The notes below the pieces were generated by a model. The model searched no databases, had not been told where the DNA came from, and saw only the letters and a program-made list of their open reading frames with translations. 64,000 nucleotides of DNA, from the NCBI RefSeq assembly GCF_001590685.1, contig NZ_CP014616.1, forward strand, positions 2,355,001 to 2,419,000, given 5' to 3'. Source of the DNA: Sporosarcina psychrophila (GTDB lineage Bacteria > Bacillota > Bacilli > Bacillales_A > Planococcaceae). Of the stretch, positions 30,011-38,475 are shown piece after piece (the first letter of the stretch is position 1; every line of letters starts with the position of its first letter). Both the position numbers and the translations under genes were made by a program.

Positions 30011-30801
30011 ATCGTTATTCTTCCATTATCCGTTCTTAATTTAATTAAATTCTCACCATTTCCGAACTTCGTATGTTTGTTTTCATATCCAAAAACATTG
30101 ATTCTTCCGTTGTCCGTTTTAACGTCAATCGTAGCATTCGTCGGTTCCTTTTCAGTTTGAATCTCGATTTTACCGTTATCTGTCGTTAATTCAATCGGTC
30201 GATCTAAATTGTTTGTTACAAGGGAAATTCTCCCGTTATCTGTTCTTCCGACAATCGTACCGTCAACATGATCTAGTATAATTGCACCGTTATCAGTTTT
30301 AACATTGACAGCTGTAGCATCAATGGTTTTTAACTCAATCGTGCCATTGTCTGTCTCCAGTGCCAACTCTTTCGTTTGAATATTCTCCACTTTGATCCGC
30401 CCGTTATTGCTTTCCGCTTGAATTCGATCATACTGTTTTTCAGGCACTTTCACGATTAGCTTTAAGTTTAACGAGGATAAGCCAAAGTTAATGAAACTTC
30501 GCCGCTTTTCTTTGAACTGAACAGATAGTGTGTTTTCTTTTACAACAGCCTCGAAAATGAATTTCGACCTTTTCTTTGTCTTCCCTGAATACGACACTGT
30601 CGTTATCGAATCTTTGGTTGGCACGATCTCCACCATTGCATTGGTCGTCAAAATTTCAATACTCGTAAATGATTGATCATCAATCACTTTTTTCTTGGCG
30701 TTATTTTCAAAGTGATTCCCGGAATTGAACACCAATGCAATTCCACCAACAATAAGCAATACCAACGCTACGATAATGAACATTTTATTTCTAATAAACA
30801 T
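30001..30801 (-). CDS. Membrane-anchored DUF4097-type beta-repeat protein
   Basis: A 266-residue protein with an N-terminal membrane anchor (MFIIVALVLLIVGGIALVF) and an extracytoplasmic body. The last 140 residues hold seven copies of a motif NNGRIKV or TDNG[RTKA]I, spaced about 16-22 residues apart, which should build a beta-solenoid with Asn-Gly turns. This matches DUF4097/LiaG-like envelope proteins, which often sit near cell-envelope stress regulators. Function is not known. AAGGAGG lies 11 bases before the ATG. The EcsC-like gene lies 28 bases upstream on the same strand. Confidence 0.8.
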   Translation of the reverse strand: MFIRNKMFIIVALVLLIVGGIALVFNSGNHFENNAKKKVIDDQSFTSIEILTTNAMVEIVPTKDSITTVSYSGKTKKRSKFIFEAVVKENTLSVQFKEKRRSFINFGLSSLNLKLIVKVPEKQYDRIQAESNNGRIKVENIQTKELALETDNGTIELKTIDATAVNVKTDNGAIILDHVDGTIVGRTDNGRISLVTNNLDRPIELTTDNGKIEIQTEKEPTNATIDVKTDNGRINVFGYENKHTKFGNGENLIKLRTDNGRITITK

Positions 30802-30829
30802 TTTATGCCAAACCTCCTTATTTATGATT

Positions 30830-31561
30830 TTAAGTTTTTTCTGTATCCGAGGTTCTTTGCATTAAACGAAGCCGATATGAATTCATAGCCGCTTCCCCGA
30901 GCTGGTCGAGCAGATTATAGTTGGCAAACGCGCCGACAATCGCGCCGAAGCCAGGAATTAATTGAAACATTTTCACTAAATCAATGTAATCTCGGTATTC
31001 TTGCTGAAAGTCCCTCCAATCCATATCAGCAATTAACAGTTTCTCTTCTTCCCAATTCTCAATAATAGATAATGTCTCTTTCCTTGTTTCCTCACTTGAA
31101 AATGCAAGTTGGAACACATGTAAAATGAACAATCGCTCTTCATATTCATTCGTATCAAATCCATAAACCGCAGCGGCTTCAAACAGAAACTTCATTTTAA
31201 TGGATAATAGCAGCGGAAAGTCGACAAGGCCAAGCATAATTCCCCCTGCTCCAGTTCCCGCACCTTCAATGACAGCAGTTTTGCGGAATGACGAAAGCTT
31301 TTCCTTAAATAACTCATCCCTCTCATATAGACTTAGCACGGTTGATTGCCTTTTTTTCGTCGTGATAGTAGAGCCGACCAAAGTGGCTTTCACCATGTTT
31401 TTTATGCTCTCTGTCATTACCTGATGAAACTTTTCTGGAATAAGACCATTCACTTTCATTTGCGCTTTTTTTGACGTACGGCTAATAATGCCTGATCGCT
31501 TTGTCATTTTCCGCTTCCAAAAATGCAACTCCTCTTGAACTTTCATCGTATAGTCAACCAT
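30830..31561 (-). CDS. EcsC family protein
   Basis: A 243-residue EcsC-type protein. GAGTGAGGIMLGLVDFPLLL and IKMKFLFEAAAVYGFDT are the family core, and the C-terminus has FQLIPGFGAIVGAFANYNLL, a glycine-rich hydrophobic stretch. ATG 31561 is chosen because AGAAGGG lies 8 bases upstream. EcsC proteins are linked to membrane and secretion functions in Bacilli, with no agreed biochemical role. The stand-alone form here is not next to ecsAB. It is co-oriented with the DUF4097-type gene. Confidence 0.85.
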   Translation of the reverse strand: MVDYTMKVQEELHFWKRKMTKRSGIISRTSKKAQMKVNGLIPEKFHQVMTESIKNMVKATLVGSTITTKKRQSTVLSLYERDELFKEKLSSFRKTAVIEGAGTGAGGIMLGLVDFPLLLSIKMKFLFEAAAVYGFDTNEYEERLFILHVFQLAFSSEETRKETLSIIENWEEEKLLIADMDWRDFQQEYRDYIDLVKMFQLIPGFGAIVGAFANYNLLDQLGEAAMNSYRLRLMQRTSDTEKT

Positions 31562-31677
31562 AATTCTGTACCCTTCTCTCTGTTGCAATCAATTCACTGA
31601 TTACAATTTAGTATAATGGATAGGATTTTAATTCAAATGGACCTGAGAAGTGATTGCAACTCAGTCTTAAGATGTAG

Positions 31678-32379
31678 TTAACGTGATCCATCACGAAAAT
31701 GCCACTTTCTAAATAGTAGCCACAAACAGACGAAGATCAAAAATGCTACTCCTTCGAGCGCTAAAATGTACCACGGATAGGGTCCTAAGTAGTCAAGCAA
31801 ACTTCCGTTGACTGGTTTTTCCCTTAAGAACATATAGTTGCCTTGGAAAAACACATTAACCGCAAATATAAGTGGCAACAACAAGTTTAAAATAATCATT
31901 GTCTTGATAATTCCTATAAAAGTAGGTCTGTATCCTTTCATCCACGTAAAGTATAGTGCCGTTATTATGATTCCAATATGCGTGTAAAAAAAGTGGAAAT
32001 ACCTGAAATGCGGGAATCCAACATCTAATACAGGAGTCGCCATCGCTTGAAGCGCCCCTCCAATACCTGCAAAAAAGATGAAATCATACAAATGCCTATT
32101 CCCTGTCCATAAGAGAACAATCGCAACAAGTAAACTAATGCTGCATAATTCTAGCGGCAACGAATTGCTAAGTCCCCATCTCCCAGTTACAATCATCCAA
32201 ACATGATAAAGGACTTCCATTACCAATAAAGTCAACGCAAAAAGGCGTTCATACTTCGACGACACCGACCATCGCCTTCTTAAAATAAATAACAATAAGA
32301 TGGATAGGCACAACACGCCTATTGCCGCCATATGCTCCATTGAAAATAATAAGAAGGAAGGTTCAATATAGCCAGCCAT
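31678..32379 (-). CDS. TIGR02206/YwaF-type membrane protein
   Basis: A 233-residue integral membrane protein with about seven hydrophobic helices and few charged loops. GRWGLSNSLPLELCSISLLV and FPHFRYFHFFYTHIGIII are typical of the YwaF/TIGR02206 family, with conserved Pro-Leu-Glu-Leu-Cys and His residues inside helices. No enzymatic function is known to me. GGGGTGCAAGG precedes the ATG. It stands between the EcsC gene and a decayed frame on the same strand. Confidence 0.8.
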   Translation of the reverse strand: MAGYIEPSFLLFSMEHMAAIGVLCLSILLLFILRRRWSVSSKYERLFALTLLVMEVLYHVWMIVTGRWGLSNSLPLELCSISLLVAIVLLWTGNRHLYDFIFFAGIGGALQAMATPVLDVGFPHFRYFHFFYTHIGIIITALYFTWMKGYRPTFIGIIKTMIILNLLLPLIFAVNVFFQGNYMFLREKPVNGSLLDYLGPYPWYILALEGVAFLIFVCLWLLFRKWHFRDGSR

Positions 32380-32406
32380 CCTTGCACCCCATTTCTGTAA
32401 GTCCTT

Positions 32407-32646
32407 TTATCTTGATTTATAAACAATATCCACTTTCCCGACCTTATTATCCATTTTATACGTTTTTGCTGATTCCGGATAGGCTATCTTTATGCAAGAT
32501 ACCTTTATGTCGACAGGAAAACCATTGAAATACTCGAAGTTGCAAGTAGGCGTAGTCATCATGTATCCAAAGACTTCTCAGGATCCTTCAATATGTTTTG
32601 TTGACACATATGAATAGCTTTCAAAATTGGGCCGCTCATATTGTCG
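32407..32646 (-). pseudogene. Decayed gene with one in-frame stop
   Basis: After a TAA the minus-strand frame reads RQYERPNFESYSYVSTKHIE and GS, then TGA, and in the same frame EVFGYMMTTPTCNFEYFNG, VDIKVSCIKIAYPESAKTYK and ends YKSR. The text is protein-like on both sides of the stop and lacks a clear start, so this looks like the C-terminal 75 residues of a gene with a nonsense change. Family unknown. Confidence 0.5.
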
Positions 32647-32663
32647 TTAGCAATTACGCGTAT

Positions 32664-33107
32664 CTACATTTCATACACGATTAACTGTTCATTGCCGAAT
32701 ATTTCATCGAACGAAACGGGTTTTCCATTGATAAAAAGGTTTATCGTATCATATTTCTCTACCGTTTTGATTTTATATAATACTTGATATTTTAATTTGG
32801 TGTTTGAGTAGTCAGAATCATATTCTTGATTGATAAACACGTTCAATGTGTCTTGTTGAGCACTTACGTTAAAGTCACTAAAATAAACAGCATCTTTTCC
32901 TTGATTAACGTAAATTCCATTTATAAATACATACATATCTTTTTCACCATCAAAGTAGAGATAGTTACCATTCTTCACTTCAGCATACTGAATAAATTCT
33001 TGTACACTCTCATTTGCTTTATTTATGCTTATTTCTGAAAATGAAAAATCCGAATTGCACCCGGTTAATAGTAACATCAGAACAATTAACGATAATTGCT
33101 TTTTCAC
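32664..33107 (-). CDS. Lipoprotein of unknown function
   Basis: A 147-residue lipoprotein. The signal peptide KKQLSLIVLMLLLTGC has a clear lipobox (LLTGC, Cys17), so the mature protein is anchored on the outer face of the membrane. The rest is rich in Tyr, Asn and Asp, with two similar stretches, MYVFINGIYVNQ and INLFINGKPVSF, suggesting a small internal repeat of a beta structure. AAGGAGCG precedes the ATG. I recognise no family. Confidence 0.75.
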   Translation of the reverse strand: MKKQLSLIVLMLLLTGCNSDFSFSEISINKANESVQEFIQYAEVKNGNYLYFDGEKDMYVFINGIYVNQGKDAVYFSDFNVSAQQDTLNVFINQEYDSDYSNTKLKYQVLYKIKTVEKYDTINLFINGKPVSFDEIFGNEQLIVYEM

Positions 33108-33225
33108 ATCAGCGCTCCTTGTAATAATAGCGGTTTATTTCTGTTCAGATAGCTAACTCTGCTAAAAGCATCTTTTATCATTAATACGTTACTAACAACC
33201 TATTCATTTCATTATTTGAAAATTA

Positions 33226-33274
33226 AAAACGATGCCTCTATGAGATTTCATTTACTCATAAGAGACATCGTTTT
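33226..33274. terminator. Terminator-like hairpin
   Basis: AAAACGATG pairs with CATCGTTTT and an inner CTCTTATGAG-like stem extends it. T-rich sequence follows on the plus strand and A-rich on the left, so it could work in both directions. Confidence 0.65.
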
Positions 33275-33341
33275 CATTATGTTTTAAAACCTGATGAATT
33301 GATAGCGTATATTCAATTGGTGGGTAGGGTGCGAAAACTTA

Positions 33342-34637
33342 TTAATCAAGTGGAATATCCACTTCCACCTTGCCGTCCAAATACAGCGGATAGCTATTAA
33401 TATTCAGACGAATTGGATTCACTTCATTCTCAAAATCAAATGTAGAGACTGCTGTGATATAAGGTGTTTCTCTGTTAGCATGCATTTCGATTAAACTATT
33501 ACTTAAATCATTGCCTTCTTTGTCAAATATTCCAGCCAATAGTAGCCAACCGCCAGGTGGATAAGTGACTTCCAATGTATTGCGGGATGGCACTTTCACA
33601 GCAATATCCAGTCCACTCGGCACATACAGCACTTTCTGTTGCTCAAAATCGACCTCGATATAATCCGAGCCTTTTGGAAGTGCTTCGATCCTCTCCATCA
33701 CTAACGTTAGTTTTTTCGGCTGCCTGAAGTAATTGCTCTGCATGAATAAACTTACTTCGCCATCACGCAATAGACCGCCATCTCCATTTCTTAGTTGACC
33801 CCAATCTTCACCATTCTCATCAATCAAACGAACCGATGTAAACTTTAGTAAATGCATTGTGTTTTGTTCGTCAGTAGTTAGTCGGATTTCTGCGCGTAAC
33901 GGCGAAATTTTCAATTTTTTAATGTCAATTTTTTGACCATCTACGACAACAGATTGGTTCACTTCATATACTTTTGGTTGTTTAATGGGCTTGGTGAGAG
34001 TAAATGGCACGGCGAACTTTGTCTCTGATGGATCACTCAAGTCCAAATTAAATTCAAATGACATATTAGCATACGATAATTCATCAGCAGACGTAATTTC
34101 AACTTTGTCTTCCTGTACAGTCCTTTCACCCGATCTAGAGACATTATATGAACTTGCGACACCAAATGGAATACCTTGTTGAGACACCTCTAAAGAAGTT
34201 ATACTCACTTTAGAAAGATCAAAGGGGGATTCAAGCTTATAAAATATAGTCATACCCGAATGATCAGCTACGACATTCTGTAAAGTTAAGGTATAGTCGC
34301 CCTGCGTTACTACAATTCCGAGTTCTTCATAGTAATTATTTTCGACAATGTCACTGATTCCTTTATCATAAGCAATCATGCCAACGATAGGAGAAAACCC
34401 TGGGATTTTGGCCACAGCCTGTGCAAACACAGGGGAAACGCGAATCGATGTCACAAACAGCAGCAGTACAATAACAGCTACACTGGCGACTGAATACAGA
34501 CCGCGCTTTCTCTTCTTAGTCAACCGATGCTGATGCACGGCATTTACACGTGCTTGATGCAATGCTTCTTTTGGGATTTCAACCGCTTCTAATTCCTCCG
34601 TCAACTTCTGCCAGTCCTGCTCATTCAAGTTGGTCAT
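33342..34637 (-). CDS. DUF4179 membrane protein, probable anti-sigma partner
   Basis: A 431-residue protein. A cytoplasmic N-terminus (residues 1-45) is followed by one membrane helix (VASVAVIVLLLFVTSI) and a large outer domain with the DUF4179 stretch (AQAVAKIPGFSPIVGMIAYD). It starts directly after the stop of the ECF sigma gene (TAAATG). DUF4179 proteins paired with an ECF sigma usually act as anti-sigma factors that hold sigma at the membrane. I see no zinc-type anti-sigma motif, so the exact mechanism is uncertain. Confidence 0.85.
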   Translation of the reverse strand: MTNLNEQDWQKLTEELEAVEIPKEALHQARVNAVHQHRLTKKRKRGLYSVASVAVIVLLLFVTSIRVSPVFAQAVAKIPGFSPIVGMIAYDKGISDIVENNYYEELGIVVTQGDYTLTLQNVVADHSGMTIFYKLESPFDLSKVSITSLEVSQQGIPFGVASSYNVSRSGERTVQEDKVEITSADELSYANMSFEFNLDLSDPSETKFAVPFTLTKPIKQPKVYEVNQSVVVDGQKIDIKKLKISPLRAEIRLTTDEQNTMHLLKFTSVRLIDENGEDWGQLRNGDGGLLRDGEVSLFMQSNYFRQPKKLTLVMERIEALPKGSDYIEVDFEQQKVLYVPSGLDIAVKVPSRNTLEVTYPPGGWLLLAGIFDKEGNDLSNSLIEMHANRETPYITAVSTFDFENEVNPIRLNINSYPLYLDGKVEVDIPLD

Positions 34638-35135
34638 TTATAGTTCCTCCTTTGCAATGAGTACGCGTAATCTTTTTAACGTCTTGTGTAGCCTTGATTT
34701 CACAGTACCTTCGGGAATTTGCTTCAAGTGTGCAATTTCTCCGTTCTTCAAATCCTGGAAGTATTTTAAATAGATAAGTTCTTGTTGTTCTGTTGGCAGA
34801 CTTGTGATAATATCGGCCATTTCAAATGGTTGATGATCTGTCGACGCTAGTTCAATTTCATGATTGTAGACTAATTTCTCTTGTTTCTTTTTCATATCCA
34901 GGCAAATATTGATGATAATTCGGACAAGCCAGGTTGCTATGTACGTTGGTTCTTTGACGGTATGTATCTTTTTTAAAGCTCGATACGTCAGCTCTTGCAT
35001 AGCTTCAATAGCATCATGCTCATTTTTCAAATACGCATAAGCCGTACGATAGAGCGTATCTTCATGTTGTGCCAACAGCTTCACCAACGCCCGTTCATCA
35101 CCCGCAATGGCCCTTTTCGCCAAATCCAGCTCCAT
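34638..35135 (-). CDS. ECF sigma-70 family RNA polymerase sigma factor
   Basis: A 165-residue extracytoplasmic-function sigma factor, resembling SigV-type proteins. Region 2 is residues 10-80 (YRTAYAYLKNEHDAIEAMQE, then TYIATWLVRIIINICLD), and region 4 is about 105-160 (LPTEQQELIYLKYFQDLKNG; IPEGTVKSRLHKTLKRLR), which reads the -35. GGGGGGTGGG precedes the ATG. It is coupled to the DUF4179 gene with no gap. A candidate self-regulated promoter lies just upstream. Target genes and signal are unknown. Confidence 0.93.
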   Translation of the reverse strand: MELDLAKRAIAGDERALVKLLAQHEDTLYRTAYAYLKNEHDAIEAMQELTYRALKKIHTVKEPTYIATWLVRIIINICLDMKKKQEKLVYNHEIELASTDHQPFEMADIITSLPTEQQELIYLKYFQDLKNGEIAHLKQIPEGTVKSRLHKTLKRLRVLIAKEEL

Positions 35136-35157
35136 ACTCCCACCCCCCTGTTACCTA

Positions 35158-35186
35158 TTAGACAGTTCAAACTGGTAAATCGTTCA
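35158..35186 (-). promoter_or_regulatory. Candidate autoregulated ECF promoter
   Basis: On the minus strand TGAAC (35186-35182) is followed 18 bases later by GTCTAA (35163-35158). This resembles ECF promoters of Bacillus (TGAAAC then CGTCTAA). It sits about 25 bases upstream of the sigma gene, where an autoregulatory promoter is expected. Confidence 0.45.
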
Positions 35187-35308
35187 TTTTATTTTTTTCA
35201 ATAAAAAACGAATTCAACTAAATTTAGTGAACTCGTTGCTTAACTCCTTAAATTAGTTAGCAAAATAATTGGTGAAACCTCATAACATGAGTGAAATAAC
35301 TCTTGTAA

Positions 35309-35449
35309 CTATTTATCTTTTGGAATAAAGAGATATTCGCCAAGATTGAAATTAGGAATTAAAGCAATGATTCCATCGAATATTATATATTCTTTGTGGC
35401 AAGAAGGAAAACAACTATTCAGATTACCAAATTTACAAGAGAGTCCCCG
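35309..35449 (-). pseudogene. C-terminal remnant of an unknown protein
   Basis: The 635-base space between the sigma gene and the amidase contains a minus-strand frame without a start, reading SCKFGNLNSCFPSCHKEYII, then FDGIIALIPNFNLGEYLFIP, ending KDK before TAG. It reads as the end of a protein whose front is lost. The rest of the interval holds only an imperfect hairpin near 35205-35240 (AACGA...TCGTT) and nothing else I can name. Confidence 0.35.
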
Positions 35450-35770
35450 TTAAGTGAAGTAATACAGACAAAATCCATGTTTCATTTCACCAATATGGAT
35501 AAGTTATTTTTTTACCCGTCCTTTTTGCTCGAATTATTGTAATTAATTAATAACAATCTCAGCTCAATTATTGAGCGATATAAAATTTCTTATCGTATAG
35601 AGTACGATTGAATAACAATAACGAATTTTTAATTTAGCGAAAAAGACGGTAAGGCTACCTATCACTCTCCGCCGCTTTATCGGATGCTTTTTGGTACATC
35701 CATTAGAGATAATATGGAAAATTGCAGTGTTTGAATGAGTGACAGTACCGCAAAATAGCTGCTCATCAAT

Positions 35771-37249
35771 TTAACTTTCGTGATATATCAAGTTAGGTAT
35801 TTTTCGATGATTAGTAGCCTGTTCAAATGCATAGGCAAGTTTTATTAATATCCCTTCATTAAAAGCAGTACTTGCCAAAGTTATACCAAAAGGTCGTCCT
35901 CTTCTCATATAGCCCGCAGGAATAGCAATGGAAGGATACCCAGCTTTGGCGCAGATCGTTGAACCTATATAGGATGGAAAAAGAATAGCATCTAGATCAT
36001 ACTTTTTTAAAGCAGAATCAATTCCTATCTGAGAAAAATATAAATCATCCAGTTTTGCCTTCAAATATTCAGGATTCCTAAGCGTGTTAGGCAATCCAAC
36101 CATTTCCTCCAACTTATTCTGCCCATATTTTAATGCTCTATCTGCAGCACTGTTATTAAACTGAATCAATTCAGTTATAGAGTGTACAGGCAAATGAGAG
36201 GGAAGCTTGGAAAGATAATTTTCTAAGCTATGTTTCAACTCAGATATTAATACCACCCTTTTCCACTCTCTATGAAAAGAAGGGATTTCGATATCCTTAA
36301 TGACCATAGCACCTTCTTCACTTAAGGTTTGAATGGCATTCTTAAATAATTCATCATCGTATTCCTCAGATTCATAAAACTTTTTAGAAGCGTTGGTGAA
36401 TACACCTATTTTAGCACCCTTTAACCCCACAGAATCCAAGTAAATTGAATAATCCTGTTGTTTCCTTCCTTCACTTTTATGAGTTGCAGCGTCAAGTTTA
36501 TCGACACCAGCTAAAGCTCCTAATAAAATTGCTGCGTCCGCAACCGTTCTTGCCATTGGTCCTGCCGTGTCTTGAGAATATGTGAAAGGGATTATTCCAG
36601 TACGGCTAATCAATCCAACAGTAGGTTTTATACCTACCACCGAGTTTGTAACCGCCGGACTTAGAATAGAAGCATCTGTTTCAGTGCCAACTGACAATAC
36701 TGTAAAATTTGCCGCAACTGCCACAGCAGAGCCTGAGCTCGATCCACCAACATAAAGTTCAGCATCACCATATGGGTTCAGTACTTGCCCACCTCTGGAA
36801 CTATAGCCTGCCCACATTGTATTCGACATCCCATTCGCTAATTCTGTCATATTTGCCTTACCTAAGATCACCACACCTGCTTTGCGAAGTTTTTCAACAA
36901 GGAATGCATCTTCACTACTACTATGACTTTCTAATGCGATAGTTCCTGCACTCGTATGCATGGAATCATTTGTTTCAATATTGTCTTTAAGTAATACAGG
37001 AATACCATGTAAAGGTCCTCTAACACCCTTTGTTTTTCTTTCGTAATCTAGTGCTTCAGCGATAAAGATTGCATCAGGATTTATTTCAAGGACAGAATTT
37101 ATTTTTGTACCATCTTGATCATACTTTGCTATTCTATAGAGGTAATACATGATCAACTCTTTTGACGTTACTTCTCCGTTTTCCATAGCTGCTTGTATAT
37201 CATTAATCGTTAATTCTTCTCTAAAAAAATTGTTGAAGTTAATTTCCAC
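35771..37249 (-). CDS. Amidase (amidase signature family)
   Basis: A 492-residue amidase-signature enzyme. The catalytic Ser-Ser-Lys triad is visible as Lys in VLLKDNIETND, Ser in VGGSSSGSAVAVA and the second Ser in the stretch around ETDASILSPA (DASI, where GSI is more common). DTAGPMARTVADAAILLG is a conserved helix. The family hydrolyses carboxylic amides; GatA relatives are excluded because no gatB or gatC is adjacent. The GTG start follows GGAGGGG. There is no signal peptide, so it is cytoplasmic. Substrate unknown. Confidence 0.87.
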   Translation of the reverse strand: MEINFNNFFREELTINDIQAAMENGEVTSKELIMYYLYRIAKYDQDGTKINSVLEINPDAIFIAEALDYERKTKGVRGPLHGIPVLLKDNIETNDSMHTSAGTIALESHSSSEDAFLVEKLRKAGVVILGKANMTELANGMSNTMWAGYSSRGGQVLNPYGDAELYVGGSSSGSAVAVAANFTVLSVGTETDASILSPAVTNSVVGIKPTVGLISRTGIIPFTYSQDTAGPMARTVADAAILLGALAGVDKLDAATHKSEGRKQQDYSIYLDSVGLKGAKIGVFTNASKKFYESEEYDDELFKNAIQTLSEEGAMVIKDIEIPSFHREWKRVVLISELKHSLENYLSKLPSHLPVHSITELIQFNNSAADRALKYGQNKLEEMVGLPNTLRNPEYLKAKLDDLYFSQIGIDSALKKYDLDAILFPSYIGSTICAKAGYPSIAIPAGYMRRGRPFGITLASTAFNEGILIKLAYAFEQATNHRKIPNLIYHES

Positions 37250-37365
37250 TTTACCCCTCCCTCAAACCATTTTCATTTCCCTTATTTAATTGTCATAAGT
37301 CATTTTTCTATTTTAAATCATATGTTCTTTTTTTGAAGACACTTTTCACGAATGCCTCTTTATGG

Positions 37366-38325
37366 TCATTTAGTTACTTGATAATATGCTTCAAGTAGTT
37401 CTTCAACTAGAATGCCATTGATTTTCATACCGGAAAACTCACTTTGTTGTATATCAATATTCTTAAGATTACAGTCAATAAACTTGCTTCCTTCGAGATC
37501 GCACCTCTCAAAAGATAGTGGTGCTTTTGTTTCACCAAGATTTGTATCAGTGAAATGAACCCCGCCCAATGTAACCAGCATAAATTTACTGTTTGATAGA
37601 TTTAAATCAGCAATCAGAGTATCTCTTAGATTTATGTTTTGAAACTTTGAATGGCTAAGATTGCAATTGTTAAAATGGCTTTTCATCAGATTACTATTAC
37701 CAAATGAACTGCCTGTTAGGTTAACCTGATAATAATCGGTTTCAACCATACCGCAATTTTCATACTGTATGTTAGAAAGGTCTTTATTTTGAACTTGAAA
37801 ATTCCTAATTTCTAAACTTTGGCTTTGTATATCAACTCCTAACGAAACACTTTTTTTCCGCTTTTCGTAACCGTATTCCTCTTCCGTTTGAAAGGTTTTC
37901 TTAAAACCCAATTTTTCGTAAAAGTAGTGATTATTAAGTTGTCTACTAGAGGTTTCCAGGTCCCAAGTTAAAACATTAGGGAACGATTCTTCTAATAAAC
38001 CAATGACTTTTGAGCCTATGCCTTTCCCTTGAAATGCAGGAATTATAAATAAACGGTCAATTCTCCCGTGAGTTTTCCCCGACAATGTAACAACAACACC
38101 ACCGACAATCTCTCCATTACAGATAATCTTATAATAATTCAATTCTCTAATCATATATTTAGCAGCTTCGATTGAAGCATAGTTTGATGGTTGGATATTA
38201 TAATCAATAATATCCTCTTGTTTTGTCAGCCATTTTCTAGCCTCTTCATCAAATGTTTTTTTCTTAATCTTCGTTAATAGTTCCGCATCAGCTATTGATG
38301 CCTTTTCAATAGTTAACATTGGCAT
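37366..38325 (-). CDS. GNAT acetyltransferase fused to pentapeptide repeats
   Basis: A 319-residue fusion. Residues 1-155 form a GNAT domain (GRIDRLFIIPAFQGKGIGSK is the acetyl-CoA loop; HYFYEKLGFKKTF follows). Residues 165-305 contain about twenty pentapeptide repeats of the A(D/N)Lxx type, such as CNLSHSKFQNINLRDTLIAD and CDLEGSKFIDCNLKN, which should fold as a right-handed quadrilateral beta-helix. ATG 38325 is chosen because GGAGGAG lies 9 bases upstream. Pentapeptide proteins often mimic DNA or scaffold partners. What the fusion acetylates is unknown. Confidence 0.85.
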   Translation of the reverse strand: MPMLTIEKASIADAELLTKIKKKTFDEEARKWLTKQEDIIDYNIQPSNYASIEAAKYMIRELNYYKIICNGEIVGGVVVTLSGKTHGRIDRLFIIPAFQGKGIGSKVIGLLEESFPNVLTWDLETSSRQLNNHYFYEKLGFKKTFQTEEEYGYEKRKKSVSLGVDIQSQSLEIRNFQVQNKDLSNIQYENCGMVETDYYQVNLTGSSFGNSNLMKSHFNNCNLSHSKFQNINLRDTLIADLNLSNSKFMLVTLGGVHFTDTNLGETKAPLSFERCDLEGSKFIDCNLKNIDIQQSEFSGMKINGILVEELLEAYYQVTK

Positions 38326-38418
38326 TTTTAGGTTCTCCTCCATTTTCTTTTCCCGCTTCCATTTTATCATAATAATCCTAATGTTTTATTCAATTGAAGA
38401 AAAACACTGCATCCACGT

Positions 38419-38467
38419 AAAAACGACACGACTATAAGCGATCAATGCTCATAGTCGTGTCGTTTTT
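38419..38467. terminator. Strong bidirectional terminator
   Basis: AAAAACGACACGACTAT pairs with its exact complement over 17 bp around a 15-base loop. It lies between two minus-strand genes and would end the radical SAM transcript. Confidence 0.88.
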
Positions 38468-38475
38468 AGTTTAGA

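Noticed and set aside
30110..30400. Regularly spaced DNA repeats resembling a CRISPR array
   Set aside because: The repeats are in-frame codons for the TDNG motif inside an intact gene, with no constant repeat-spacer pattern.
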